Below are positions 1 through 9,850 of a DNA stretch of 64,000 nt, one piece after another. The translations under genes were made by a program, and so were the position numbers. Location: the NCBI RefSeq assembly GCF_019393635.1, contig NC_057866.1:165996403-166060402 (forward strand), given 5' to 3'. Within the stretch, counting starts at the first letter, position 1; each line of letters starts with the position of its first letter. The notes beneath the pieces were generated by a model. It saw only the letters and a program-made list of their open reading frames with translations, made no database searches and was not told the origin of the DNA. The stretch is from Dromiciops gliroides (lineage: Eukaryota > Chordata > Mammalia > Microbiotheria > Microbiotheriidae).

Positions 1-11
1 TTAATTTGAAC

Positions 12-154
12 TTTTTTGGGGGGTGGGGCAATGAGGGTTAAATGACTTGCCTAGGGTCACACAGCTATTGCCAAGTGTCTCAGGCTGGATTTGAACTCAG
101 GTCCTCCTGAATCCAGGGTGGGTGCTTTTATCCACTGTACCACCTAACTGCCTC
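12..154 (-). repeat. WSINE1-like SINE
   Basis: Short tRNA-derived SINE of the family that dominates this window. Read on the minus strand it has a GGCAG(C/T)TAGGTGG head with a pol III A box, a B-box-like GAGTTCAAATC and a CACTTAACCCTCATTGC end followed by A-rich sequence. The copy is complete with scattered substitutions. Confidence 0.85.
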
Positions 155-569
155 CTGTGAAGTTTTCATTCAAGAAAATGCAGGTACTAGAACAGTGACT
201 TGTCATGCTATGTCCTTCTATATAGGGAAAAAAAACCTTTTTAAAATAAAGTTGCATCTTAAGTCTCTCCCTCCAAAAAAAAAAAAAAAAAGAAAAAGAA
301 AAGAAATATGAGCTCATTGAATACAGAACTTAGCATATTTCCTGAAAAACAGTAAGTGCATTTATTAAATGCTTGTTGACTTGACTTTCTCAAGGAGTGA
401 AAGCATTAGAATGTCAAAGTTCTAAAGTCACAGTACTTGTCTTTTTACTTCCCTTAAACATGGTACTGATGGTGCCACAACTACAAAAGCCTGATTACAT
501 CCATGTAAGGAACTACTGATACAGAAACTCTTTCTATAAATACAGATCAATAACTCCCTTGCTATCTTA

Positions 570-745
570 GTTTTAAAGAGCTGACTGGGGGCACAGGGAG
601 ATTTAGCCACTAGTCCAGAGTCACACAGCCAGTATGTATCAGAGGCAGGACACAATCCAGGTCTTATTTGTGGGGTTTTTTTTGAAGTGCAATGAGGGTT
701 AAGTGACTTGCCCAGGGTCACACAGCTAGTAACAGTCCAGGTCTT
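570..745 (-). repeat. MIR-like SINE with nested truncated WSINE1
   Basis: An old MIR-like body (570-669) contains a WSINE1 fragment of only about 60 bp (670-730). The near-identical flanks ACARTCCAGGTCTT on both sides look like its target duplication, so the short copy is an independent insertion and not an erosion product. Confidence 0.6.
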
Positions 746-1004
746 TTTGACTTTGAGGAGGGAACCACCATCCCAGGAAGTCTCTAAGGTAGTTAACATA
801 CATTGCAACATAGGGATGGTCCAAATTAATGACTCCCCCCTCTACTTTATTAAAAATAATATGTAAAGACATCTTCGCAGTGTGGTAAGAAAAACCAAAC
901 CAAAAACCAAAAAAAAAAAAACCCAATGTGATAAGCCTCTTAGATTTCATGTCAAATTTGGCTCTGTGCTTCCTTCCTTCTCATCCCAACTGTTAATCAT
1001 TCCT

Positions 1005-1160
1005 AGATTTGGTTAAGTGGAAAGAGCACTGAGTCTGGATTCAAATCTCAATCTTGGGTCAGTGATTTTCTTTGAGCCTAACTGTCCACTTCTGTAATAT
1101 GAAAGAGTTGGAGTAGAAGATCTCTAGTGTTCTTTCTAGCTTTAAGCCTTTGGATAATGA
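1005..1160 (+). repeat. MIR/CORE-SINE fragment
   Basis: Old CORE-SINE signature: GTGGAAAGAGCACTG head, then a degenerate B box, AGTTGGAGTAGA and a TTCTAGC(T)TTAA end. Strongly diverged. Confidence 0.6.
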
Positions 1161-1454
1161 TGCTTTTTAAATAAACTTTGAACATTTCAAACTCCTTTCC
1201 AAAAGAAAAACAGTTCTAATGCTGTAATGTGTGTACTCAATAGGAAACAGATCCTCGCAAGAACAGCCAAGCCAGAGAGAGGTTTGCATTCCTGGCCTTT
1301 GCCCAGCATTAACCCTTCCTTACATTTTAATCTCTTGTCATTCCAATTCAATCACTACATAGAGAGCACTGAACTAGGCACTGTGGAGTCGAAGATGAAA
1401 TAAGACAGTCGTTGCCCTCAAGGAGATGAGAGTTATACCTAAATAATAAACAAG

Positions 1455-1690
1455 AAAAATTGTAATAATGACATTTCCGTAGGATTTTAAGATTTGTAAA
1501 GCACTTGACAAAGATTACCTCATTGAAATCTCACAACAATCCTGAGAAATAGGGACTACAAGTATTATTATTGTTGTTGTTGTCACTTTTCAGATGAGGA
1601 AACTGTGGTTAAATAACTGCTAATAAGTACCCGAGATTGGATTTGGATCTTGGTTTTTCTGACTTCTAGCCATTATTCCAAATTGTCTTT
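1455..1690 (-). repeat. MIR-like SINE, antisense
   Basis: Contains the antisense MIR landmarks CAGATGAGGAAACTG and AAATAACTGCTAATAAGTA, with an ATT/GTT microsatellite inside. Confidence 0.6.
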
Positions 1691-1780
1691 CTTAATCAGA
1701 CAATGAGAGCAAAGGTGGAAATCTAGACAAAGTAGAAAGAGAATTTGATGGGGGGTGGTCACTTCTAATTGGGGGCATCT

Positions 1781-1940
1781 TTATTATTATCTTTTTTTTT
1801 TTTGGTGGGCAATTGTGGTTAAATGACTTGCCCAGGGTCACACAGCTAGTAAGTGTTAAGTGTCTGAGGCAGGATTTGAATTCAGGTCCTCCTGACTCCA
1901 GGGCTGGTGCTCTATCCACTGCGCCACCTAGCTGCCCCAT
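1781..1940 (-). repeat. WSINE1-like SINE with target duplication
   Basis: Complete copy ending in CCACCTAGCTGCCCC, with a T-rich tail on its left. The flanking sequence AAYTGGGGGCATCT occurs on both sides (1767-1780 and 1941-1954), a clear target-site duplication. Confidence 0.88.
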
Positions 1941-2309
1941 AACTGGGGGCATCTAAGAAACCTTCAGCAAGGAGGTGACACCTGAGTTGGACCCTGAAGG
2001 ATGGGAAAGTATTTCAACAAGAATGTTGGAACATGTGAAGAAGGTAGTTCTCAAATTCACAAGCTATTTGAAAGAAGATGATTAAATGCTGGCATTTTGG
2101 AATATTGGACATTACTACTATTGAAAAATGAAAAGATCGAGATGACTTTTATCCAAGGTTACACAATTTCTAATGTGATACTGGGCAAGTCACTTAATTT
2201 CTCTAGGGTATAGTACCTGTCAAGTCAAGAAACGTTTACTATATAATTACTATGTTCCAGGTACTTTCTAAGTGTTGGGGATATAAAGAAATTTAGGAAC
2301 ACTCGTTTT

Positions 2310-2441
2310 CTTTTTCTTTTTTGGTGGGGCAATGAGGGTTAAGTGACTTGCCCAGGGTTACACAGCTAGTAAGTGTCAAATGTCTGAGGCTGGATTTGAA
2401 CTCAGGTCCTCCTGAATCCAAGGCACCACCTAGATGCCCCC
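2310..2441 (-). repeat. WSINE1-like SINE nested in L2
   Basis: Head to tail copy inserted in the antisense L2. About 15 bp before the 'CACCACCTAG' end is missing compared with the other copies. Confidence 0.8.
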
Positions 2442-2831
2442 CCAAGTACACTCTCTCTGCCCTCAAGTTGCTTATAGTTGCTTAATGGGGGAGACAGCAT
2501 GCAAATGTACCAACAGCAGATATATGGGATGAATTGGAGATCAGCTCAGCATGAAGGCACTAACGTGAAAGGGGACTGGCAGAAGCTTTCTGTAGAAGGT
2601 TGGGTTTTAGCTGAGGGAAGTTGGTGGGGGAGGGACCATGAGATGAGGGGAAGAAAATTCTAGGCCTGAAGCATGGTCAGAGAAAATTCAGTATTTTGTG
2701 TGAGGTCAGTGTCACTGCATCATAGTGCATGAAGGGAAGGGTGGGGGGGGAGTAAGGTGTGAGAAAACTAGAAAGGCAGGAATGGGCCAGGTTAGGAAGG
2801 GCTTTAAAAGCCGTACAGAAAGTAGCAACTA

Positions 2832-2971
2832 GGTGGCTGCTGGGTGGCACAGTGGATAGAACACTGGCCCTGAAATCCAAAAGACTTGAGTTCAAATTTG
2901 ATTTTGGACATTGACTAGCTGTGTGACCGTGGGCAAGTCATGTAACCCTGACTGCCTAAAAAAAAAAAAAA
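2832..2971 (+). repeat. WSINE1-like SINE, divergent head
   Basis: Head reads GTGGCTGCTGGGTGGCACAG, with an internal deletion before GACTAGCTGTGTGACC. It ends in a 14-A tail (2958-2971). Confidence 0.78.
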
Positions 2972-3017
2972 GCCAGACATTTGATCCTAGAAGCAATAAG
3001 ATCCATTAGAGCTTATT

Positions 3018-3084
3018 AAGTAACAGTGTGTGTGACAGAGAAAGACAGACAGACAGACAGATAGACAAACACTCACAAGCGCGT

Positions 3085-3122
<38 letters not shown>
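3018..3122. repeat. GACA and CA microsatellite
   Basis: GACAGACAGACA block followed by an uninterrupted CA run of about 34 bases (3089-3122), inside the L2. Confidence 0.95.
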
Positions 3123-3127
<5 letters not shown>

Positions 3128-3420
3128 CACTGTAGGGAAGGAGAGACTTGAGGCAAGAACACTGTTTTAATAATAATCGAGGCACAAGGTGATAAAATCC
3201 CGGTACTACGGTGGTGGAAGCAGCAAAGGATAGAAGGGAGGGACATATACAAAAGATGTGTGAAGCCAGAATTGGCAAGACTTTGCAACTGATTGGACGT
3301 GGTGCAGGAGAGTGACCTGTGTGACCCTGAGCAAATCTCTTAACTTCTCTTAGACTTATCTGTGTAATTGGGGGCTTGGACTGAATGACCTCAAACGTCC
3401 CTGTCAAGGAATAATCCCAT

Positions 3421-4046
3421 GATATAGAACGGAAAGAACCAGGGGGAGACCGAATCGTCAGTTTTGGCTGGAATGCAGGGTGTGTGGAGGGGAATGGTGT
3501 GAGATAAGCCTGGAACTATACATTGGAACCAGATTGTGGAAGACCCTGGCTGCCAGGCGAGGTCATAGTCTCTACAGATGCGAGTGAATAAATGCTTGTG
3601 GAATTGAATCCAGGTGGAGATAACTGACAACTTTTCTGGGTTCCCTCATTGTCTTTTTGTGTGATAACTTTCGTTCCACTATCCCACTGGGTATAGTCAG
3701 TGCATTGTGACTGAAATGTGAAACTTTGACCCTATAAATTCCAATGGTGGGAACAAGGCCAGGATGAAGCACTTTTCTCCCTAAAGTCACCATGGGCTTC
3801 CTGCAGCTATTTCTACTGTAACATTTCTTTTGCCTGCTTATCCAGTGACATCTCCCTGGCTATAGGCCCCATCACTTGGGAGCTGCGAGTGGAAGGATGG
3901 AGGGCCATGCTTTAGGTCACAAGCTGCTGCTCATTTTTGGCCCCACCAAGGCCATGGAGGGTTGGGCTGAAGGTCAACCAGTGGCTCTTACACACAAAGA
4001 GGTGGGAAGCTCCAAGCCTCATCCTCTTAGCAAAGAAGAAAGCCTA
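3421..4046. other. Stretch without recognised repeats or gene
   Basis: Nothing definite is seen. 3421-3590 looks like eroded antisense L2. 3620-4046 appears single-copy, without splice-flanked coding frames that I could support. Confidence 0.35.
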
Positions 4047-4219
4047 GGGGCAGCTAGGTGGCAAAGTGGATAAAGCACCAGCCCTGGATTCAGGAGGACC
4101 TGAGTTCAAATCTAGCCTTGGACATTTGACACTTACTAGCTGTGTGACCCTGGGCAAGTCACTTAACCCTCATTGCTGAAGAAGGAAGAAGAAGAAGAAG
4201 AAAGAAGAAGAAAAAGAAA
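4047..4219 (+). repeat. WSINE1-like SINE with GAA tail
   Basis: Complete head and body, with a GAA-repeat 3' tail (4179-4219) in place of plain poly(A). AAAGCCTA flanks both sides as a target duplication. Confidence 0.87.
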
Positions 4220-4319
4220 GCCTAAAGCTCCATCTTGGATTTAACTTGGTTACTATTACTGAAATACATTCCAAGAGATTACTCAGCAATGGGTCAATGC
4301 AAGAAGGACATGACTGCAG

Positions 4320-4600
4320 GAGAGGAGGCAGCATCATGGCACAGTGGGAAGAGTTTTGGACTTGAACTCAGGAATATCTGTCTTTAAATCTGGCCTCTGA
4401 TGACATAATGAGCTGTGTGACCCTGGGCAAGTCCCTTAACTTCCCTGAGCTTCACTTTCATTATAAATAGATATAAAATATAAAATGGGGATAACAGTGG
4501 CTGCAGCATCTACTCTACAGAGCTCAAATTAGATGATAATTTAAGTAGTTTATAAACTATAAAGTACTATATTAATGTCCATTGTTATCATTGTTCCCAC
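4320..4600 (+). repeat. MIR/CORE-SINE
   Basis: GCATCATGGCACAGTGGGAAGAG head, GAGCTGTGTGACCCTGGGCAAG and the downstream ATAAAATGGGGATAA module, in the order expected of a long CORE-SINE. Confidence 0.65.
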
Positions 4601-4664
4601 TCTAATTTATGGAAAGCAGTAATCTTGCCCCTCCTTCCTAGGGACCTGTTTTATTCAATCAGTA

Positions 4665-4890
4665 TGTGTATTGGGGAGGAGGGAATACGCATTTATATAT
4701 CACCTTCTATTCACCAGGCACTGTGCTAAGTCTTTTATGTGCTATCATTATTCTCAATTTACAGTTGAGGAAACTGAGGCAAAGAAAGGTTAAAGCAACT
4801 TCCCCAAGATCACAAAGTTAGTAAGTGTCTGAGGTTGAATTTGAATTCAGGTCTTTCTGACTCCAGGCCCAGTGTTCCATGCACCTACCA
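4665..4890 (-). repeat. MIR-like SINE, antisense
   Basis: CAGGCACTGTGCTAAG, GAGGAAACTGAGGC and AAGTTAGTAAGTGTCTGAGG in antisense MIR order. Confidence 0.65.
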
Positions 4891-4984
4891 GACTTAACTA
4901 AGTCAGCAAGCATTTATCTATCAATCATTCCTTCCTTCCTTCCTTCCTTCATCTTTACTTATTTATAAAAAGATGTTTAATTCC

Positions 4985-5500
4985 TCTACTTAAAATTTTT
5001 TATTTTTAACACTTATTTTTAAAAAGTGAGTCCCAAATTCTCTCCCTCCTTCTAGCCACTCCCTCATCCATTGAGAAGGCAAGTAATATGATCCCAATTA
5101 TGCAAGTGAAATCATGCAAAGCTTATTTCCATATTAGCCATATTGCAAAAAAAAAGGCAAGAAAAAGAAAGTGAAAAAATTATGCTTAAATTTGCACTCA
5201 GGGTTCTTCAGTTCTCTCTCTGGAGACTGATAACATTTTTCATCATGAGTACTTTGAATTGTCTTGGATCAGTGTATTGGTAAGAGTAACTAAGTCTTTC
5301 ACAGCTCTCATTGTTACAATATTGCTGTTACTATATACAATGTTCTGGTTCTGCTCACTTCATTTTGCATCAGTTCCTATAAGATTTCCCAGGGTTTTCT
5401 GAAAGTATCCTGCTTGTCATTTCTTATAGCACAATGGTATTCCATCATAATCATATACCACATCTTGTTCAGTCATTCCTCAATTGATGGACATCCCTTT
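4985..5500 (-). repeat. L1 3' region, antisense
   Basis: Shares its order with the L1 3' segments at 19180-19500 and 47750-48842: TCATGAGTACTTTGAATTGTCTTGG, TGGTTCTGCTCACTTCATTTTGCATC, then CTCAATTGATGGACATCCC. It is 5'-truncated, and its 3' end lies at the left. Confidence 0.75.
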
Positions 5501-5588
5501 AATGCAAGTATTTATCAAACCTTTATTATGTGCCAGACATAGTGCTAAGTATTGGGGATATAGAATATTCTTTTTTTTTATATTGTTA

Positions 5589-5735
5589 ATTTTTTTTTTT
5601 TGCGGGGCAATGGGGGTTAAGTGACTTGCCCAGGGTCACACAGCTAGTAAGTGACAAGTGTCTGAGGCCGGATTTGAACTCAGGTACTTCTGAATCCAGG
5701 GCCAGTGCTTAATCCACTGCCCACCTAGCTGCCCC
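5589..5735 (-). repeat. WSINE1-like SINE
   Basis: Complete copy with a T-rich tail on the left. It abuts a second copy in the same orientation, so two insertions lie head to tail. Confidence 0.87.
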
Positions 5736-5738
5736 AGA

Positions 5739-5882
5739 TTTTTTTTTTTTTTAGTGAGGCAATTGGGGTTAAGTGACTTGCCCAGGGTCACACAGCTAGT
5801 AAGTATCAAGGGTCTGAGGCTGGATTTGAACTCAGGTACTCCTGACTCCAGGGTTGGTGCTCTATCCACTGCGCCATCTAGA
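5739..5882 (-). repeat. WSINE1-like SINE, end-truncated
   Basis: Second of the tandem pair. It stops at GCGCCATCTAGA, lacking the final GCTGCCCC, and runs into an ATAC/ATGT microsatellite (5883-5935). Confidence 0.82.
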
Positions 5883-6039
5883 TATACACACATGTATGTA
5901 TATGTACACACATACATATCATCTATCTATCGAGAGAGAGTAGGTAGAGGGTGATCTCAGAGAGAAGGCACTAGCAAGGGATGAAGATGTGGAAGACCAG
6001 GAAAAGACTCTTGCAGATGGTGAGATTTGAGCTGTCTTT

Positions 6040-6165
6040 GTTGTTGTTTTTGCGGGGTAATGAGGGTTAAGTGGCTTGCTCAGAGTCACATAGCTAGTGT
6101 CAAGTGTTTGAGGCTGGATTTGAACTCAGGCCCTCCTGAATCCAGGGCCAGTGCTTTATCTACTG
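6040..6165 (-). repeat. WSINE1-like SINE with long target duplication
   Basis: Nested in L2. The flanks GAGATTTGAGYTGTCTT occur on both sides (about 6022-6038 and 6168-6184). The distal head is missing. Confidence 0.85.
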
Positions 6166-6402
6166 TGGAGATTTGAGTTGTCTTGAAGGAAGTCAGAGAA
6201 GCCAAGAGGTAGAGGTGAGCAGGGAGCATAGTGAGACATGGGCACATCTTGTGAAAAGGAACTGAATAGGAATATGGAGTTTCACTTGGAAGGAGCGAAA
6301 GAAAGGTCAGTGTAGTATATCATGGAGTACATGGAGGAAAACAAATTGCAAGAAGACTGGAAAGGTAGGAAGGTTGTGAATGACTTTAAAAACTAACAGT
6401 GG

Positions 6403-6558
6403 GGGCAGCTAGGTGGCACAGTGGATAGAGCACCAGCCCTGGAGTCAGGAGGACCTGAGTTCAAATCCGGCCTCAGACACTTGACACTTATTAGCTGTGT
6501 GACCCTGGGCAAGTCACTTAACCCCAATTGCCTCACCAAAACCAAACAAACAAAAACC
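6403..6558 (+). repeat. WSINE1-like SINE with target duplication
   Basis: Complete head, pol III boxes and an A-rich AACCAAACAAACA tail. AAACTAACAGTGG flanks both sides. Confidence 0.9.
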
Positions 6559-7099
6559 AAACTAACAGTGGATTTTATATTTGATCCTGGAGGTAATAGG
6601 GAGCTACTGCAGTTTATTGAGTGGGGGGTGGGCATGGGGTTAATATGATTAGTCTTGCTCTTTATCAAAGTCATTTTGGCAGCTAATTGTAGGCTAGCCT
6701 GTAGGGGGGAGAAACTTGAGACAGGGAGATCAACTAAAAGGCTATTGTAATAGTCCAGATAAGAGGTGATAAGGGCTAGTACTGGGGTAGTGGCTGTGTC
6801 AGTGGAGAGAGCAGATATATCACATATGAGAGACCTTATAAATGTAGAAATGACAAGACCTGACAATGGAATTAAAGATTGCCAGGGAGGAGTGAAGATG
6901 ATAAAGAGGTGTCAGGCATGAGTGATTTCCAGGATGGCAGAACCTTGGCAGAACCTTGACATAACCATGGAACTTTAGAAAGGTGGAGGGTTTTGGTGGA
7001 AAGACAAGTTCTGTTTTTAATATGTTGAATTGGAGTCCTGCCACTAGTTCCCTGTATTTAGCAAAGTTCAGAGGTTCAGTTGCCCTAGCTGAGATTTTA

Positions 7100-7240
7100 T
7101 TGTGTGTGAGGCAATTGTTATTAAGTGACTTTTCCAGAGTCACACAGCTAGTAAATGTCAAGTATCTGAGTTCACATTTGAACTCAGGTCCTCCTGAATC
7201 CAGGGCAGGTGCTTTATCTACTGAACCACCCAGCAGCCCC
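7100..7240 (-). repeat. WSINE1-like SINE with perfect 16-bp target duplication
   Basis: CCTAGCTGAGATTTTA is repeated exactly at 7084-7099 and 7241-7256, so the SINE borders are fixed to the base. Confidence 0.93.
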
Positions 7241-7329
7241 CCTAGCTGAGATTTTAAAGTCAAGATCACAAGCAGGAATCGCAAGCTAAAGGGGTAAGGT
7301 AATAGAAAAGGTGATGGATCCTATTGAGG

Positions 7330-7455
7330 GCTGGGAGAAACCTCAGAGGCCATTCCTTTCATTTCACAGACAAGGAAACTGAGGGGACTCCCAAGGCTAA
7401 TGACTTACCCAGGGTCACACATGCTGTAAACATCAAAGGTAGCATCTGAACCAGG
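7330..7455 (-). repeat. MIR-like SINE, antisense
   Basis: CACAGACAAGGAAACTGAGG and ACCCAGGGTCACACATG in antisense MIR order. Confidence 0.55.
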
Positions 7456-7736
7456 GGCAGCTAGGTATTGCAGTGGATAGAGTCACTTAGGCCTAAGTCT
7501 GAGGGCAGCTAGGTGACTGGGTAGATAGAGTGCCAGGTCTGGAGTCAGGAATACTTAACTTCCTGAGTTCAAATCTGGCCTCAGACATTACTAGCTGTGT
7601 GACCCTTAACCCTGTATGCCTCAGTTTCCTCACCTGTAAAATGAACTGGAGAAGGAAATGGCAAACCACTCTAGCATCTTTGCCAAGAAAACCCCAAATG
7701 GGGTCACAAAGAGTTGGACACGACTGGACAACAAAT
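7456..7736 (+). repeat. Long marsupial tRNA-SINE preceded by a truncated SINE head
   Basis: 7456-7500 is a short SINE head only. 7503-7736 is a full long SINE: the same tRNA-like head, then the second module CCTCACCTGTAAAATGAACTGG, AATGGCAAACCACTC, TTTGCCAAGAAAACCCC and GGACACGACTGGACAACAAA. This module separates the long family from the WSINE1-like copies. Confidence 0.85.
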
Positions 7737-7800
7737 TATTATTATGATTGTTACTGTTACAACTACCACCACCACTTCTACCACTCCTCCTCCTCACGTT
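7737..7800. repeat. ATT / CCACCT-rich simple repeat
   Basis: Trinucleotide-rich tract following the SINE tail. Confidence 0.7.
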
Positions 7801-7871
7801 CTCTGAATCCTGAGCAAAATGCTCTTTCAAATCCAGCTCTGCTGCTTCTCTTTCCTAATCTGTACAACGAC

Positions 7872-7893
7872 GGGGGGGGGGGGGGGGGGGGGG
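7872..7893. repeat. Uninterrupted run of 22 G
   Basis: Pure G homopolymer after ACGAC. It could form a G-quadruplex, and its length is likely to vary between individuals or to be miscounted by the assembly. Confidence 0.95.
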
Positions 7894-8099
7894 AGGTGTC
7901 CTCAACAATCTCTAAGACTGTTTCCAGCCCCAAAGCATTCATGGTGAAAGAACTAGATCGTTGTAGTCGGGGAAGCAGGAGATCCCTATTCCAGCCATAG
8001 CTCTTGCCAAGAGATGCACCGCTTGAATGCGGAGCTTTGAACAGCTGCGAAATGAGAGCAGCTGACAAAACGCTGGGCTGGGGCTATTGGGAAAAGGGA

Positions 8100-8754
8100 G
8101 TTTATTTGAGAAGACTGACGAGCCAAGAAAGGAGGCAGAAAGGGAGAACCTGACCCTGCTTTCCAAGCCTAGCCTATCTCCACTGACACTGGAGTCAATT
8201 CGAGTAGGGTGAAATGGATCAGCCTAACCAGACACACCCTCCCTCTTGGGGAGGGAGCGGTTACTTAACCTACGTTCAGTTTTCATATTTGGTTCCCTTG
8301 GTGCCAAAAGCAATCGACACCAACTTTCTAGAAAAGTAGGTAGTAAAAAGTTTGTAAACTCCAAAGTTTAATAATAATAAAAAAGATTTTAAAAACCGCG
8401 GTGCTTTTGGTACACACGCTGGATTGCAAATTTCCCTTTCCATCAACTTTCTCTCACTTCAAGGAAGTTAGGAACAGTCACATTTCAATGACTTTGTCCT
8501 GTGCAAGTTAGGAGGGAGCGGTTCTCCTTCGGCTGTATTTGCCCCGTGGGATTTAAACTTTGGTCTTCGATTTTTTTGTGCGCTAGGATAAATGCAAAAA
8601 GAAGCCATAGAAAGCCAAGGGGTTGCTGTTGTGTCGTTTGTCCACTTTAGGATGGCCGCTGGCTGACTCCCTGGGGATAGGGACGAGGAAATTCGTAGGC
8701 TCATAGCTCTAGAGCTGAAACTACTTGATACAACTCCCTCATTTTAGTTAGCCA
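8100..8754. other. Repeat-free DNA upstream of the CpG island
   Basis: No recognised repeat. Scattered CpGs increase towards the island. It may hold proximal promoter or enhancer DNA, but I see no decisive site. Confidence 0.4.
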
Positions 8755-8960
8755 GTCGACAAGCATTTATTAAGCGCTTACTCTGTGCTAGGCAAGCATC
8801 ATTTTGAGGATCACGGGAAATAACATAATGCCCTATATTACTGCTAGCACGTAAAGGTGAGATGATCTGTCCAACGTCCAAGACCGTGGGCGGAGATTCG
8901 AGCCCAGGTTCTCCGAGTCCACAGCCAAAGCGCTTTCTGCAGCTCCCCGCCGCCTCTCTT
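8755..8960 (-). repeat. MIR-like SINE, antisense, at the island edge
   Basis: AAGCATTTATTAAGCGCTTACTC followed by the antisense MIR body. Unusually, it keeps CpGs (GCGGAGATTCGAGCC), as if protected from methylation by the adjacent island. Confidence 0.55.
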
Positions 8961-9850
8961 AAGGGGCGTGTGTATTACAAACGGTGCAGCCCCGTGCGTC
9001 CCATGCCGCGGCTCACTCCATTCAGTCCCAGCCCAAGTTTCGGAGGAGAGTTCCACCCTTTGCGCTCGGCTCCTCCTCCTTCACCTTAGGAACCGTCCGC
9101 CCTCGCAGCGCCGGAGAAGGCGCACGACTACCTTGGGGTCCCGAGAGTGCAGGTGGCGGTGTCTGGAGACGCAGCGAAGCGTTGTACGGTCGGAGAGGCC
9201 AGAGGAGCGAGGGGGCCCAGCCAAGCCGGGAAGGACACGGGCCGGCGGCTGGAGGGTGGGCCGGGGCGTGCGCACACTTCGAAGCCGGCCGGGCAGGTTG
9301 CGGCCCCTCCTCCCGGGCTCCTGCCGGGAGCCGGGGGCGGAGGCGAGGGCCGGGCCTCTTGGAGTGGGCGCGGCCCCGCAGCTGGCCTGACGCACCTCCC
9401 GAAAGTTCCTCTGGGGTGCCTCCAGCCGCCAACTTTCTTGCCGGAGTCCTGCCTGTGTCCGGGTGACCTCCCGAGCGAGAGCTGCGGCCCCTCCTCCCAG
9501 TGCCCCGGCGAGGAGCGGGGCTTGCTGAGCGGCTTGTCCGCGGGGCTGCGGGAAGCGGCCGGCTTTTGCCCCTTCCCGGTGATTCCTTCGCTCCGGTAGC
9601 CGGGCCGGCAACTCGGGCAGCGACTGAGCCCCAGGCGCCAGCCAGCAGCTCCCGGGCCTCGGCTCGCTCGTGCTTTGCTCCTGGCCCAAACTTTCCAAAG
9701 CCGCGGGACGCTCAGGGTTTACTTCTTCCAAAGTGTGCGGGACGGCAGACAGGAAGGGATCCTGCTGCTCCTGGTATCTGCCTGAGGAGTAGGCGGGGCA
9801 GTAGCACCTCCCCCCGTCCCCATTCCCAGGTATGTTGCGCCTTTCCTATA
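8890..9850 (+). promoter_or_regulatory. CpG island promoter
   Basis: The only sustained GC- and CpG-rich stretch in the window; the flanks are AT-rich and CpG-poor. It contains GC boxes of the Sp1 type (GGGGGCGG at 9333-9340, AGGCGGGGC near 9791) and no TATA box that I can identify. Such islands mark constitutive or developmental pol II promoters in mammals. Direction is inferred from the splice donor at its downstream edge. I cannot name the gene because no coding exon is visible. Confidence 0.75.
9070..9829 (+). other. Candidate non-coding first exon (5' UTR) with splice donor
   Basis: Seen: no ATG occurs on the plus strand from 9006 to 9829, and the stretch ends CCCAG/GTATGTTG, a near-perfect U2 splice donor (intron begins at 9830). 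An ATG-free, GC-rich stretch ending in a strong donor at the edge of a CpG island is the usual form of a leader exon whose start codon lies in a later exon. Open frames of 140-216 codons cross the island on both strands, but all rely on non-ATG starts or have skewed A/G/P/R composition, so I do not call them genes. The 5' border is a guess because TSS position cannot be read from sequence. No downstream acceptor or coding exon in this window could be assigned, so the partner exon probably lies beyond 64 kb. Which gene this is remains unknown. Confidence 0.5.

Larger units (their letters stand above)
2218..3420 (-). repeat. L2 LINE, antisense, with nested SINEs and microsatellite
   Basis: Long antisense L2 3' segment: CAGGTACTTTCTAAGTGTTGGGGATA, the 'ATGGGGGAGACAGCATGC' block and then the region antisense to the L2 ORF2 C-terminal part. 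It is interrupted by SINEs at 2310-2441 and 2832-2971 and by a CA/GACA microsatellite at 3018-3122. The section after about 3300 is mixed with MIR-like sequence and is less certain. Confidence 0.6.
5950..7300 (-). repeat. L2 LINE, antisense, with three nested SINEs
   Basis: Long antisense L2 covering the ORF2 C-terminal region. On the minus strand the reading SYLDYYNSLL, from about 6760 leftward, matches the LDYCNSLL motif of CR1/L2 ORF2. It is interrupted by SINEs at 6040-6165, 6403-6558 and 7100-7240. It is a dead fragment with many stops. Confidence 0.7.

Noticed and set aside
6393..7284. 154-157-codon minus-strand open frames
   Set aside because: They run through antisense L2 (LDYYNSLL is an L2 ORF2 relic) and WSINE1 sequence, not a host gene.
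9081..9731. 216-codon minus-strand open frame across the CpG island, and overlapping plus frames of 136-160 codons
   Set aside because: Composition is A/R/P/G-rich in every frame, as any GC-rich island gives. The plus frames need GTG-type starts, since no ATG exists there, and no family is recognisable.
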